A stretch of DNA of 64,000 nucleotides from Planctomycetota bacterium. GTDB lineage: Bacteria > Planctomycetota > Planctomycetia > Planctomycetales > Planctomycetaceae. Under the pieces are notes generated by a model. The model was not told where the DNA came from. It ran no database searches and worked only from the letters and a program-made list of their open reading frames with translations. The stretch is from positions 1-64,000 of the forward strand of contig JAEZFD010000039.1 in assembly GCA_023417655.1 (NCBI GenBank), in the 5' to 3' direction. This document shows, in pieces, positions 43,658 to 53,165 of this stretch (position 1 is its first letter; every line of letters starts with the position of its first letter). A program made the position numbers and the translations under genes.

Positions 43658-44773
43658 ATGCAGCACGCTCCCGGAGACCGATTGGACGTGTTACTGCTGC
43701 TGGGAGCTAACCAGTTGCGCGGCAGTTATGTCCGCACTCAGTCGCTGGCCGAACGCCTCCCCGGCCGAGGAATCTCGCTGCGAGTCGTCTCCACAGAGCC
43801 GCCCCGATTCTCCAAGCAAACCAGCAAACCGCTCGATATCAAAACTTCGCGCTATCTTGCATGGCCAGTGGTCTCTCCGCTCGTTCGCCATTTTCTCGCG
43901 ATCGATCTGAAAAAACGTCCGCCCGATCTGATCGACATTCAGCATCGGAGCATGCACCCCCTGGGAGCGTGGCTGGCGCGTCAGATCGGATGCCCCTATG
44001 TCGTGACTGTTCATGACTATCTGGGAGAATGGGAACGCTTTGTCGTTGACGCACAATGGTGTCAGCGAATCATCGCCGTCAGTGAATCCGTCCGCGCAGA
44101 ATTGCTGGAGAAGACCAAACTCCCGGACTCGCTCGTCACCGTCATTCCCAGCGGAGTCGTCTGCCCGCCGGAAACTGAACTCTCCCCCCTTCTGACCGCA
44201 GGTCGAGCACCAGTCATCGGGACCACCGGCCCGCTCGAAGCAGGCAAAGGATTACAACATTTCCTGCGAGCGGCCGTACGTGTTCTGAAAGCTCGTCCTG
44301 ACGCCCTGTTCGTCATCGCAGGTTCTGGCCCGGAAGAACGGTCGCTCCGTCGTCTGGCGATCGATCTCCAGATTTCCCATGCCGTCACCATTCTCCCCAA
44401 TCTACTCGACTTCACACCGGCCCTGCGTGCGATGGACATCTTCGTTCTCCCGGCCTTGAAGCAGGGTCTTGGCTCAACGATGCTGGACGCCATGGCCTGG
44501 GGGCTCCCGGTCATTGCCAGTGACGCCGGCGGAGTGTTCAGCGTGGTTCAGGATGGCGTGACGGGCCTGCTGGTTCCTCCCTCCGATGATGTCGTGCTTG
44601 CGGAAAAGATGCGATTTCTCCTCGATCATCCAGACAAGGCACGAGAACTGGGGACCAACGCCCGGCGCCGGATCGAGGAGCGATTCAACATCAGCCAGAT
44701 GGTGGATGCCACGGTCGCTCTGTATCGGGAAGTCTCTCGCCCCGCTCTGACCACGACGCTTCCCGCCCCTTAA
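43658..44773 (+). CDS. GT4-family glycosyltransferase
   Basis: A 371-residue GT-B fold glycosyltransferase. The N-terminal domain begins DVLLLLGANQLRGSYVRTQSLAERL; the acceptor part has PYVVTVHDYLGEWERF. The C-terminal nucleotide-sugar domain has IGTTGPLEAGKGLQHFLRAA, LFVIAGSGPEERSLRRLA and the region KQGLGSTMLDAMAWGLPVIASDAGG. In GT4 enzymes the usual E-x7-E motif lies here; both acids are altered, to Gln and Asp. This may be a donor-pocket variation. The acceptor is unknown. It has no signal peptide, so it acts in the cytoplasm or at the inner membrane. It is a single gene, not part of a polysaccharide cluster. Confidence 0.9.
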   Translation: MQHAPGDRLDVLLLLGANQLRGSYVRTQSLAERLPGRGISLRVVSTEPPRFSKQTSKPLDIKTSRYLAWPVVSPLVRHFLAIDLKKRPPDLIDIQHRSMHPLGAWLARQIGCPYVVTVHDYLGEWERFVVDAQWCQRIIAVSESVRAELLEKTKLPDSLVTVIPSGVVCPPETELSPLLTAGRAPVIGTTGPLEAGKGLQHFLRAAVRVLKARPDALFVIAGSGPEERSLRRLAIDLQISHAVTILPNLLDFTPALRAMDIFVLPALKQGLGSTMLDAMAWGLPVIASDAGGVFSVVQDGVTGLLVPPSDDVVLAEKMRFLLDHPDKARELGTNARRRIEERFNISQMVDATVALYREVSRPALTTTLPAP

Positions 44774-45354
44774 GGCGGAACTCTTCGCCCGCGTCGAATC
44801 CCGGGAGGGCGACTCTCCGTCGCGATTCTTTGGTTGCCTGTTGAGCAATCATTCATCGTATGCTCCCGAACTTCCTCACTGGGTTCCACGACCGTAGCAT
44901 TCTTCCCCGATCTTTCGTAACTCTTTTGATGTCAGTAGTTAGACGCAATGGAGCCTCACCTGACGAGAGTGGCGCATTCGGAAGAACCGACACGATCGCC
45001 AAAATCGTAAAACTTTGTCCAAGTTGACGGATCAGTTGAGCCGATAAAGTCGATTGAGATGCTTCGCGCTTTCGCCTGGAGAGCGCATTGCATCTCAAGA
45101 ACAGGACGCCTGACCCGGCCTCCGAACGCAGTGCATCGGGAATCGCTGGCAAACAGCGGATTCTCGACGAGGTGTGTCAATCCTGAATTGACGAGTGTGA
45201 ACAAGTCTGACGGCCATCAGGGCAGCGCGCTGATCCAGCCGTCTTTCGAATCCCCTTGTCAGGACAGAGTGGTCATACCACGACGTCCTTCCCCAGAAGC
45301 ACGTTGAATCCACGGCGCTGTCCGGCCACGAATAGCTCGACCAGGATCGGCAAC
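44774..45354. other. Intergenic region before the BBP7 gene
   Basis: About 580 bases with no gene I support. No strong terminator follows the glycosyltransferase and no clear promoter pair was found for the porin-like gene. Confidence 0.5.
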
Positions 45355-46662
45355 ATGAAAGTTTGGACAACCGGCATCCTCCTGACGCTGACCGCATTGC
45401 TGCCTACTCTGGCTTTTGGCCAGGATCAGTGGTCAGTGCCCGGTGCGCCTGCGACGGGATACTTTGACCCGGTCTACTGCCCCAATCCTCAAGCCGGGAT
45501 GTATGACCAGTTCGCGCCTCAGGCCGGCATGTATGAGCAGCTCCTGCCTGCTCGCGGGGATCAACGGTACTGCGATTCGCGTTTCAATCTGACCGCGAGG
45601 GAAGCCTTTGCCGGCTCGTATATTCGCCTGGACTATATGCAGTGGCAGATCACCGGTGGCGATGGAACCCTGCTGGGAGCGCCTGTTGCCAATCCGTCGA
45701 TTGACCTGAGCGGAAACACGCCGGGTGCTCAGTTGCAAGCCAACGATCCATTGACTGGGGCCCTGCCTTCATCAACCGTGATTGTCCCTAAACTGGGGAG
45801 CGCATGGGATACCGTCAACGGTCTGCGAGGGACCTTCGGGATCCCCACGACGGTCGGAACCTTCGAAGCGGATTTCTTCTACTTCCAGCAGGTGGAGAAC
45901 TCCATTCGCATCGACCCGTACGTGAACACCCGCATCCCAGGAACAGTCACGACGGTCATTGGTGCCACCACCCTGCTCGTGAACGGACAGGAAGTCAATA
46001 ACCGGATGATTCTGTACAACGAATCCTATCTGGCCCAACAGACGACCAGCCTTTGGGGAACACAGGGAAACTGGATTTACCCTCCGTTTACACCCAACGT
46101 CCCCGTCGAGTTCTCGCCGATCATCGGGTTTCGTTACCTCAGCCTGGACGACCGGTTGCGGATTGCGGGAACAAACGTGAATGACACCGTCACACTCAAT
46201 CACGTCATCGAGTCAATCGCTCGGAACAATATCTTTGGTCCGCAGATTGGCCTGAGAGCACAGAGCACGATGGGGCGACTGGAACTGGGAGTTGAAACGA
46301 AGTTTATCGCAGGGATTAATAGCATGACCGAAGTCGTCAAGACTCAGGAAATCTTCAATCCCACCACTTCCACGAATCCAGATCAGGCGACAGAAGCTCC
46401 TCGGAATATCCGTGGACACCGGACTCGATTTGCACCGATCTTCGATCTCGGCTTATCTGGGAAGCTGCAGGTCAATGACCACTTCAAGCTGTATGCCTCG
46501 TACCAGATGTTGCTCGGCGGCGGCTTCTCACGTGCCTTCGACAATATCGATTACAACTCACCGACATCGATCACGTCCGCACCTCAGATCGGGCTCGATC
46601 CAAACCTGTCCAAGTTCATGGCCCACGGTTTTGCCGTCGGTGGAGAAGTCGTCTTCCGATAA
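45355..46662 (+). CDS. BBP7-family outer-membrane beta-barrel protein
   Basis: A planctomycete-specific putative porin-like barrel; 435 residues. The start is ATG 45355, because the preceding in-frame residues are not signal-like. The signal peptide is MKVWTTGILLTLTALLPTLAFG, cleaved before QDQW. The mature N-terminus has two copies of a QAGMYDQ-type unit. Characteristic BBP7 blocks follow: SYIRLDYMQWQI, VPKLGSAWDTVNGLRGTFGIPT, FEADFFYFQQ, FSPIIGFRYLSLDDRL, FGPQIGLRAQSTMGRLELGVETKF, and a C-terminal strand HGFAVGGEVVFR ending in Arg. Alternating hydrophobic strands fit a barrel. It probably lies in the outer membrane. Substrate is unknown. The gene is monocistronic with its own terminator. 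Confidence 0.9.
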   Translation: MKVWTTGILLTLTALLPTLAFGQDQWSVPGAPATGYFDPVYCPNPQAGMYDQFAPQAGMYEQLLPARGDQRYCDSRFNLTAREAFAGSYIRLDYMQWQITGGDGTLLGAPVANPSIDLSGNTPGAQLQANDPLTGALPSSTVIVPKLGSAWDTVNGLRGTFGIPTTVGTFEADFFYFQQVENSIRIDPYVNTRIPGTVTTVIGATTLLVNGQEVNNRMILYNESYLAQQTTSLWGTQGNWIYPPFTPNVPVEFSPIIGFRYLSLDDRLRIAGTNVNDTVTLNHVIESIARNNIFGPQIGLRAQSTMGRLELGVETKFIAGINSMTEVVKTQEIFNPTTSTNPDQATEAPRNIRGHRTRFAPIFDLGLSGKLQVNDHFKLYASYQMLLGGGFSRAFDNIDYNSPTSITSAPQIGLDPNLSKFMAHGFAVGGEVVFR

Positions 46663-46705
46663 GACGAACTGCAATCACTCCACTGAAAGACAGCAACAAT
46701 CACTT

Positions 46706-46743
46706 CAGCCCGGCTTCCAATGGTGGCCGGGCTGTTTCGTTTT
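46706..46743 (+). terminator. Rho-independent terminator of the BBP7 gene
   Basis: CAGCCCGGC (46706-46714) pairs perfectly with GCCGGGCTG (46726-46734) around an 11-base loop, followed by TTTCGTTTT. Confidence 0.75.
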
Positions 46744-46792
46744 CCAGTGCGTCAATGAAGAGGGGCACCGTCACTGAAACAGGCAGGCGTTC

Positions 46793-48442
46793 TTATAGAG
46801 GCGTCGACGGAACCCGGACGGCGGTTGGAATGAACTCATCGTCCACTCCGTAGTTATTGAATCGCAGCGAATAGTGATCGTTGAACCAGCTTTCCACGCG
46901 AGGAAGGATGGCCTGATCATATTCCGGTGCTGTAATCAGAACATGACCGTCTGGCTGTGAACGCAACTCCCCGTCGTCGAGCACGACCTCTCCCCCGCTG
47001 ATGAGATAGCGAGGCAACTCGAACATCTTCTGCACATCGGAATCCGGCTGATACAGCGTCACGTCGGCATCCGCTCCGATTCCAAGATGCCCTTTCTGCT
47101 TTAGTCCGAGAATCCGCGCTGGCGCCGCGCGGGTGATAATCGCGATTTCGAAGAGGGTGTATTCTCGAGTGATGTCCGGCAGCGTGCAGTGGTTTCGCAC
47201 GGCTTCCGGCAAGGTCTTCAACAGGTCGTCACGACGGTGACGGTCCATAAGCAGCGCAATAATCTGCGGGTAAGCCAAGAACGCCGCTCCGTTCGGATGG
47301 TCCGTGCTCATCGCGATTCGCCACGGATCCGGCATGAGCAGATACCACTCCAGACCAATGGCCCATTGCAAGGCGTGCACCAGTGACTTCTGGCGATACG
47401 TGATCGGGACAATGCCGCAACCGGCTTCCATTTCCAGATCACTGCTGAACCATTTGCCTCCGAGTCGACGGTGCAAGAAGTAACCCAGCGCACTGTCACC
47501 GGTCATCGCGGTGGCAGGACCGAAGAGGACCTGCCCCACATCAACCGTGATGTTGGAGTGAGTGGCGACGTAATCAACGAGTTCCGGGACCCGCGAGCAG
47601 AACGTCGCCTGATCATCAGCATTGCCCCCATAGCTGTGAAACTGGATGTGCGCGAGATGAGCTCGATGCCCTTCGAGTGCCTGCATCGTTTCGAGAGTCG
47701 TCGTCGCGTTGCCGGGGAGACCTAAATTGGTGCAATGCAGGTGCATGGCATGCGGCAGGCCGAGTTCATCAACGGAACGTGCGATCTCTCTCACAATCTG
47801 ACGGGGAGTGACGCCATAGCCTGGGACCACATCGTCCAGCGATCGAATGGGCCCGGAGTTCTGTTTCCAGACTTCGACGCCTCCCGGGTTGACGACTTTG
47901 ACTCCGTATCCCTTGGCAGCGTTCACAATCCAGCCGATGAGATTTCGAGCCTGTTCGTGATCGCCCTTGGAGATTTGGGAGAGCAGATACTGATGATCTC
48001 CCAGAACGAGAAAAAATCCCTTATCGAGAATCGGGGTGTCGGCAAATTCCTCATGGACATGCAGCGCCGACAACGGCGGAACCGCAGCGTCAAAGGCGGT
48101 CGTGTACCCGAGCCCGGCGTACAAATAGCCCGTCGTAAACGAGCTGGGAACAATGCCTGTCGATCCAGAGCGAAAGCCGTCCTGAGGAGCCCGTACGGAC
48201 TGTCGGGTTTCCGGCCGCATTCTGCGGCTGGTGTTCACCTTCGACCCGGCGATATGGCAATGCATATCCACGCCGCCGGGCATGACAACCAGGCCAGTGG
48301 CATCAATCGTGCGCTCAGCTCGAACGCCCGCTTCCGGAGCGGCCACAATGCGGCCTGACTCAATCCACAGATCAGCGACCTGGCCGTCGACACCATTTGC
48401 CGGATCGTACAGACGGCCATTCGCAATCTTGAGGAGCGGCAT
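46793..48442 (-). CDS. fhcA: Formylmethanofuran dehydrogenase subunit A (FhcA/FwdA)
   Basis: A 549-residue amidohydrolase that hydrolyses or transfers the formyl group of formylmethanofuran in the H4MPT-linked C1 pathway used for formaldehyde oxidation or carbon assimilation. The two metal-binding motifs are DMHCH (59-63) and, later, HLHC and STDHPNGAAF. VKVVNPGGVEVW gives a likely carboxylated Lys. The C-terminus has the FwdA-type RVESWFNDHYSLRFNNYGV. The match is to FwdA/FhcA, not to other amidohydrolases. In methylotrophs fhcA sits with fhcB, fhcD and fhcC; here none is adjacent. It follows purF by 121 bases on the same strand. Planctomycetes are one of the few bacterial groups with this pathway. 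Confidence 0.92.
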   Translation of the reverse strand: MPLLKIANGRLYDPANGVDGQVADLWIESGRIVAAPEAGVRAERTIDATGLVVMPGGVDMHCHIAGSKVNTSRRMRPETRQSVRAPQDGFRSGSTGIVPSSFTTGYLYAGLGYTTAFDAAVPPLSALHVHEEFADTPILDKGFFLVLGDHQYLLSQISKGDHEQARNLIGWIVNAAKGYGVKVVNPGGVEVWKQNSGPIRSLDDVVPGYGVTPRQIVREIARSVDELGLPHAMHLHCTNLGLPGNATTTLETMQALEGHRAHLAHIQFHSYGGNADDQATFCSRVPELVDYVATHSNITVDVGQVLFGPATAMTGDSALGYFLHRRLGGKWFSSDLEMEAGCGIVPITYRQKSLVHALQWAIGLEWYLLMPDPWRIAMSTDHPNGAAFLAYPQIIALLMDRHRRDDLLKTLPEAVRNHCTLPDITREYTLFEIAIITRAAPARILGLKQKGHLGIGADADVTLYQPDSDVQKMFELPRYLISGGEVVLDDGELRSQPDGHVLITAPEYDQAILPRVESWFNDHYSLRFNNYGVDDEFIPTAVRVPSTPL

Positions 48443-48563
48443 CGGTTCGTCGCTTCACGGGCTGATGTCAGTGTCCAGCGGGGGCGATGACGAATCGCAG
48501 CAGTTGAGATCGTTGAATCAATGGAAGGACAAGCTGCCTGCCGATTGAACCGCCCTCACACGA

Positions 48564-50159
48564 CTACAGGCGTGCCGGAGGCAGAACTGGTTCGACATCT
48601 TCTTCAACGAGACGACGCCCACCTGTTCCATTCTGGATGGCGTGCAATGAAAGTTGATACAGCCGTTCACCCGCCGGGGTCGGATAATCGCCTGTCAGAC
48701 ACGCGCGACACAATTGATCCGGGTCCTTGCTGACGGCCTTGGCGATCGACTTCACTGGCAGATATCGCAACGAGTCGGCATTGAAATGCTTGGCCATCCG
48801 GGCTTCAATTTCCGGTGTGATCATCTCCCGCTGTCCCATGAATTTGGGAGCGAACAGATCATTCACGTCCGGCATATCGATGCCGTAGAAGCAGGGGGCC
48901 ATGATCGGTGGGCAGGCGACACGAATATGGACCTCGGCCGCGCCCCCTTTGGTTTTGATCTGGTCCACAAGAGTCCGCATCGTCGTCGAACGGACAATCG
49001 TGTCATCGACGAGAAAGACTCGTTTCCCTCCCAGAACTTCCGGCAAGGGAATGTACTTCATTCGAGCCTTGGCTTCGCGATCTTCACTTTCGATAAAGGT
49101 CCGGCCCAGAGCCCGATGTCGCATCAATCCTTCAAGGCAGGGAACCCCCATCGAAAACGCCATCCCTTCGGCGGCAGATCGAGCGGTGTCCGGGACCGGA
49201 ACAACGATCGCATTGACCGTTGATTCCTGTTCCTGCATGGCAAGTTCTTCGCCGAGGAGCTTGCGGCTGAGATAGACACTTTGTGCATCGAGTCGGCTGC
49301 AGACGTTGGCGAAGTAAATCCACTCGAAGAAGCAGTGAGATGTTCGAACGGTCGGAGCGTAGCGTTCGACCCGCAGCTCTCCATCTTCGATGATGACGGC
49401 GCATCCGGGAGCGAGATCGAGCACTTCATCCGGTTCGAAGCCGAGATTCGTCAGCGCGACACTCTCGCTGGCGGCCGCAAAGAATCCGTCGCGGACAGCG
49501 TAGCACAACGGTCGGAATCCATTCGGATCTCGCGAGACGAACATGCTGCCGCGGGCATTGATGAACGTGATGTTGTAGGCACCGTCCAGTCGTTCCGACA
49601 CGTTCGTCAGGAGTTCCCGCATCCCGATGTCGGGTGATTGCGAGATCTCCTGGCTGATCAAATGCATCAGCGTTTCCGTATCTGTCTCACGAGCGAGATG
49701 GAAATCGCCCTGCGAGCGGATCTCATTCCGGAGTTCCGGATAGTTGGCAAGCTGGCCGTTGAATCCGAATGCAAACCATTTTCGTTTTTCCAGATGCGCC
49801 CGCTCGAATGGCTGGGCATAGCTGGGATCATCCTTGCCGCACGTCGCATAGCGGACGTGCCCGATGGCGGCAGGGCCTTCGTGCTGCTCCATCAGCTTCT
49901 GGTATTTTGGCTTCCGGCTCATCGTGAAGACTTCAGATACCGTTCCGACCCGCTTATGCGTCAGCAGCAGATCTTTATCAAACGGTTTGAAAGTCGTCAT
50001 CCCAGCGGCCAGCTGACCGCGATTCTGGATATCGAGCAGCATCCGGGGAATCAGCCGTGAGACGCGACCGCGTCCAACCGCCTGAGCCAGGGGAGATGTT
50101 CTATCCTGGCCAAAATGGTAAACGGCGGCGACACCGCATTCGTGATGCAGTTCAGACAT
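48564..50159 (-). CDS. purF: Amidophosphoribosyltransferase
   Basis: First committed step of purine synthesis, making phosphoribosylamine from PRPP and glutamine; 531 residues. The N-terminal class II glutaminase has its nucleophile at Cys8 (MSELHHECGVAAVYH), so a 7-residue propeptide must be removed. RYATCGKDD and FNGQLANYPELR follow. The C-terminal phosphoribosyltransferase has the PRPP loop VFLVDDTIVRSTTM (around 366-379). Cysteines compatible with an iron-sulfur cluster occur in the last third (for example LCRACLTGD). A TTG one codon upstream is a less likely start. fhcA follows downstream and the HEAT protein gene lies upstream, so it is not in a pur operon. Confidence 0.95.
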   Translation of the reverse strand: MSELHHECGVAAVYHFGQDRTSPLAQAVGRGRVSRLIPRMLLDIQNRGQLAAGMTTFKPFDKDLLLTHKRVGTVSEVFTMSRKPKYQKLMEQHEGPAAIGHVRYATCGKDDPSYAQPFERAHLEKRKWFAFGFNGQLANYPELRNEIRSQGDFHLARETDTETLMHLISQEISQSPDIGMRELLTNVSERLDGAYNITFINARGSMFVSRDPNGFRPLCYAVRDGFFAAASESVALTNLGFEPDEVLDLAPGCAVIIEDGELRVERYAPTVRTSHCFFEWIYFANVCSRLDAQSVYLSRKLLGEELAMQEQESTVNAIVVPVPDTARSAAEGMAFSMGVPCLEGLMRHRALGRTFIESEDREAKARMKYIPLPEVLGGKRVFLVDDTIVRSTTMRTLVDQIKTKGGAAEVHIRVACPPIMAPCFYGIDMPDVNDLFAPKFMGQREMITPEIEARMAKHFNADSLRYLPVKSIAKAVSKDPDQLCRACLTGDYPTPAGERLYQLSLHAIQNGTGGRRLVEEDVEPVLPPARL

Positions 50160-50340
50160 CAAACAGACATCCAGTGACGGAGGGCGGGACGAGGTGGCAA
50201 CGATGGGTCACTAATATCTTATCCGCGTCAGTCTGGAATACCACCGGATCTCCCATCGGGAATCTGTTTTTCCTCGTCACGGTCCCTCGAAAATCCGCCA
50301 GACACGGTTCGACCGATCATCGCGCCAAATTCACGACGAC

Positions 50341-52584
50341 TCAGGGAGTCGTTGTTTGGAATTCTGGCCCCGGCGAGGCCGGAAACGACAGAACTTGTTT
50401 TCTGACAGCGGCTGGCGACGGTTTCAGCGATCCGATCACACTTTCCATCGCAAGTCGAACTTGAGGGTCCTTCTCGTTGATATAAGTGCGTGTCAGGGTC
50501 CCCACTGCCGACTGGGGGAGCAACAATCCATGATGCTGGATGTGATAGGCCAGTTGGTAGCCCGCCAGCTGCCGCAGTTTGTTTGAAGCACTTTCAGCCG
50601 TCACAAGATTCAGGAATTCTGTCTGCACGCTCGGTCGGCCGATTCCGCCCAGTGCGATCAGAGCGTCTTCACCGATGTCCGGGTCGTGCAACGATTGTGT
50701 CAGCGCTTCTTCTGCCAACTGCAGATCGAATACGTGAGGCACATTCCGGATGGCAATCCGACGCAACCATTGTGCGGCTTCCTTCATCTGGAGAACACGT
50801 TGCGCTGCGCTGATCGGTGGCGGATTCAATTGAACGAGAAACGGCTGCAACTCACGGCTGAGATCGCTCGCGGTGTTTCCTTCATCGAGGAAGACGACAT
50901 TCTGGAACTGAGAAGTGATGCCTTCAAACCGGTCCCGGATGGAACGAGGTCCATAAATCACGACCGGAATATTTGCCGTCCGAGAGTCAGCTCGCAAATT
51001 TTCAAGCGTTTGACTCAGCTCCCAGCGGATCACGTTTGGATGCAGGACGGCGAGCGCGATATCCCCCCGTTCGGCGGCGAGCGTGAACCCTTCTTGCCCG
51101 GATCTCACAAGAGTCGGCGTATATCCCAGTTCTTGAAAAAGACTCCCCGTCTGTGAAGCACGTGGAACATTCGGATCCATCACGACACTGGCGGTCTGCC
51201 GCTGCGAATTGACGGCACGGGCCAAAATCTCAATGACTCGATGACTTGAACGGAATGGCTGAGTTGGCTCCCAGTGCAGAATCGCTGTCGCAGCCGCAAA
51301 CTGAACTCGCTGATCAGCCGCGTCCAGAGCCTCGATGACCGGTGTCCGACCGTTGTTCTGCTGCAGATTCGTCGGAGAACCATTCAGCGACAGTGCCTGC
51401 AACGCCCCCACCGCGGAAGCCGCGAGTTGATTGTCGAGCGAATAACGCAGGACCTTTTCAGCGATCTCAGGTCCGCTTCGGACGGCGAGATCCAACGCCG
51501 CATTTTCTCCGACCGGGAGCGGAAGGTTCCAGCTGTTCGCTTCAACGGCTCGAATCAGGAGAGTCGTCAGGAGAACCACAGGGGGCTGCTCTGAATCCGG
51601 GGAAAGAACTGTCGCATCGCGGGCCAGCCGTTCGGCGAAGTAAAGAGATGCCCGGTCCCGGGGGACTCTTTGCTCGACAACATTATTTTTCTCAGCACTC
51701 CAGACCCAGACCGGAATCTCAGGGAGATCATCATAGATCTGCGGCCAGACGTATGTCCCCTTCAGAAACTGATTCGCGGTCTGCATCAGCTGACGCGAAG
51801 CCTCATCCGAAGTCAATCGCCCGGCATATTTCACATCGCCATACTTCAATCGGGCGAGCGACAGGCGTGCGGCTGCCCGAACTCCCTCTGATTGTCCTTC
51901 GGCAAAGGCAGGGGCCCACAACCAGATGGCATCTCGATCTGATCCGACGAATCCCAGCACTTCAGCCGCAATGGCGCGAATCTCATTGCTTGGGGACAGC
52001 AACGCTCCGATCAACGGATCGCGGGCGCTGCCCCCCAATTGAACCAGAACCTTCGTCAATGATCCCCGGTCGATCTGACCGTCTTCAACCTTGCTCAGGA
52101 GCGGAGGTACAGCCACCGGGCCGAGATGCTGCAGCTCAGAAATTGCTTCTGCCCGTTCGCGCCCGCTGCGATTCAGTTTTTCGATGAGACTGTCGGCATA
52201 GCCGGGCTGTTCGACCTGAGCCCGGACTGCTTCTGTAACTTGATTCAGCAGGATCGACGCTGAGGGCTCGAGCTCCTTGAATCGGGTCAGTTCGAGGAAT
52301 GTACTCGTTCCATGCTGGGCGCGAAGCGCCATCAGGTCTTCGGTTGACGGAGAGAGAGCGAGTGCCTGATCGAGGTAATACTTCGCGAGATCGAACCGGG
52401 CCAGCTTTACCATCAGCAACGCGGCGTCGAAGTTCCCAGCGAATGTTGTTGGTTTCACGACGAGCGGATCATTCGCCGGCTTGGTCGGCATCGGAGGCTC
52501 GTCCTGAGCACCGACCCCGGACGCCCAGACGGCCAGGCTCAAACCTCCAATGATCGGCAGGTGTCGAAGAAATTGCCGCGGCAT
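50341..52584 (-). CDS. Exported HEAT-repeat protein with a receiver-like domain
   Basis: A 747-residue protein from ATG 52582-52584, with signal peptide MPRQFLRHLPIIGGLSLAVWASGVGA cleaved before QDEPP. Residues about 50-440 are helical, with TPR-like FDAALLMVKLARFDLAKYYLDQAL and HEAT-like units (AVPPLLSKVED, SLTKVLVQLGGSARDPLIGALLS, IRAIAAEVLGFVGSDRDAI). Residues 463-582 resemble a two-component receiver fold: TASVVMDPN, LGYTPTLVRSGQEGFTLAAERGDIALAVL, IPVVIYGP. The position of the phospho-accepting Asp holds His (about 515), so it would not be phosphorylated. The last 140 residues return to HEAT-like helices. A receiver-like domain in an exported protein is unusual. Function unknown; a protein-binding scaffold is likely. 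Confidence 0.8.
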   Translation of the reverse strand: MPRQFLRHLPIIGGLSLAVWASGVGAQDEPPMPTKPANDPLVVKPTTFAGNFDAALLMVKLARFDLAKYYLDQALALSPSTEDLMALRAQHGTSTFLELTRFKELEPSASILLNQVTEAVRAQVEQPGYADSLIEKLNRSGRERAEAISELQHLGPVAVPPLLSKVEDGQIDRGSLTKVLVQLGGSARDPLIGALLSPSNEIRAIAAEVLGFVGSDRDAIWLWAPAFAEGQSEGVRAAARLSLARLKYGDVKYAGRLTSDEASRQLMQTANQFLKGTYVWPQIYDDLPEIPVWVWSAEKNNVVEQRVPRDRASLYFAERLARDATVLSPDSEQPPVVLLTTLLIRAVEANSWNLPLPVGENAALDLAVRSGPEIAEKVLRYSLDNQLAASAVGALQALSLNGSPTNLQQNNGRTPVIEALDAADQRVQFAAATAILHWEPTQPFRSSHRVIEILARAVNSQRQTASVVMDPNVPRASQTGSLFQELGYTPTLVRSGQEGFTLAAERGDIALAVLHPNVIRWELSQTLENLRADSRTANIPVVIYGPRSIRDRFEGITSQFQNVVFLDEGNTASDLSRELQPFLVQLNPPPISAAQRVLQMKEAAQWLRRIAIRNVPHVFDLQLAEEALTQSLHDPDIGEDALIALGGIGRPSVQTEFLNLVTAESASNKLRQLAGYQLAYHIQHHGLLLPQSAVGTLTRTYINEKDPQVRLAMESVIGSLKPSPAAVRKQVLSFPASPGPEFQTTTP

Positions 52585-52668
52585 GGGGAAACCTCGTGTG
52601 GGCTCGAATTGCTCTCGAATGTCTGGCTCGGACGTTTTCAGGCGAACGTGTCGCTGCAGCGACAACAT

Positions 52669-53165
52669 CAGATCTTACCTGAAACGACGACTGTTCAGAA
52701 AACGCGACCGTACGTGGAAATGGAGGAGGCGTCGTAGCGGCCGCGTTTTCCGCGCAACCGCTACCTCCCACATGATCAGAACAGTACCTTCCCGTTCCCC
52801 ACAGGCGCAATGGTGCCACTACGGCCCGGCAGGGCAAAGCAATCATCGAATCGCATCGGATTGCGACTTGAACCCGTCACGAGAAAGGGGAACTCCTGAA
52901 CAGGATCTGCAACAGACAATCGCTACAGCCATTGGATCCGAAGGATTCGTGGCGAAGGGAGAGCCAGGCGCACTCCGTTCGATCCGCATACATCCACTTT
53001 GCACCTCCCTACATGCACCTTCTAACCTCGTCCTTCATCCAAGTCCTCACCTTGAGAATTGGATACCATCGCAAGAGCCCCGCAGGAGTTCGCGAGGCCG
53101 TCATCTCGGTCATCGCAGTCTGACGGTTGATCGAGTTTCAGTGGAAGTTGGTGTAGACTCCCGGC
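52669..53165. other. Intergenic region between divergent HEAT and MFS genes
   Basis: About 500 bases. A GC-rich hairpin, GTAGCGG (52734-52740) with CCGCTAC (52758-52764), lies about 150 bases upstream of the HEAT gene and could be part of its leader. No open frame here is convincing and no promoter pair was found. Confidence 0.45.

Noticed and set aside
51342..52187. Open frame of 281 codons on the plus strand, Arg/Pro/Ser-rich
   Set aside because: Antisense to the HEAT protein gene; composition is typical of a shadow frame in GC-rich DNA.
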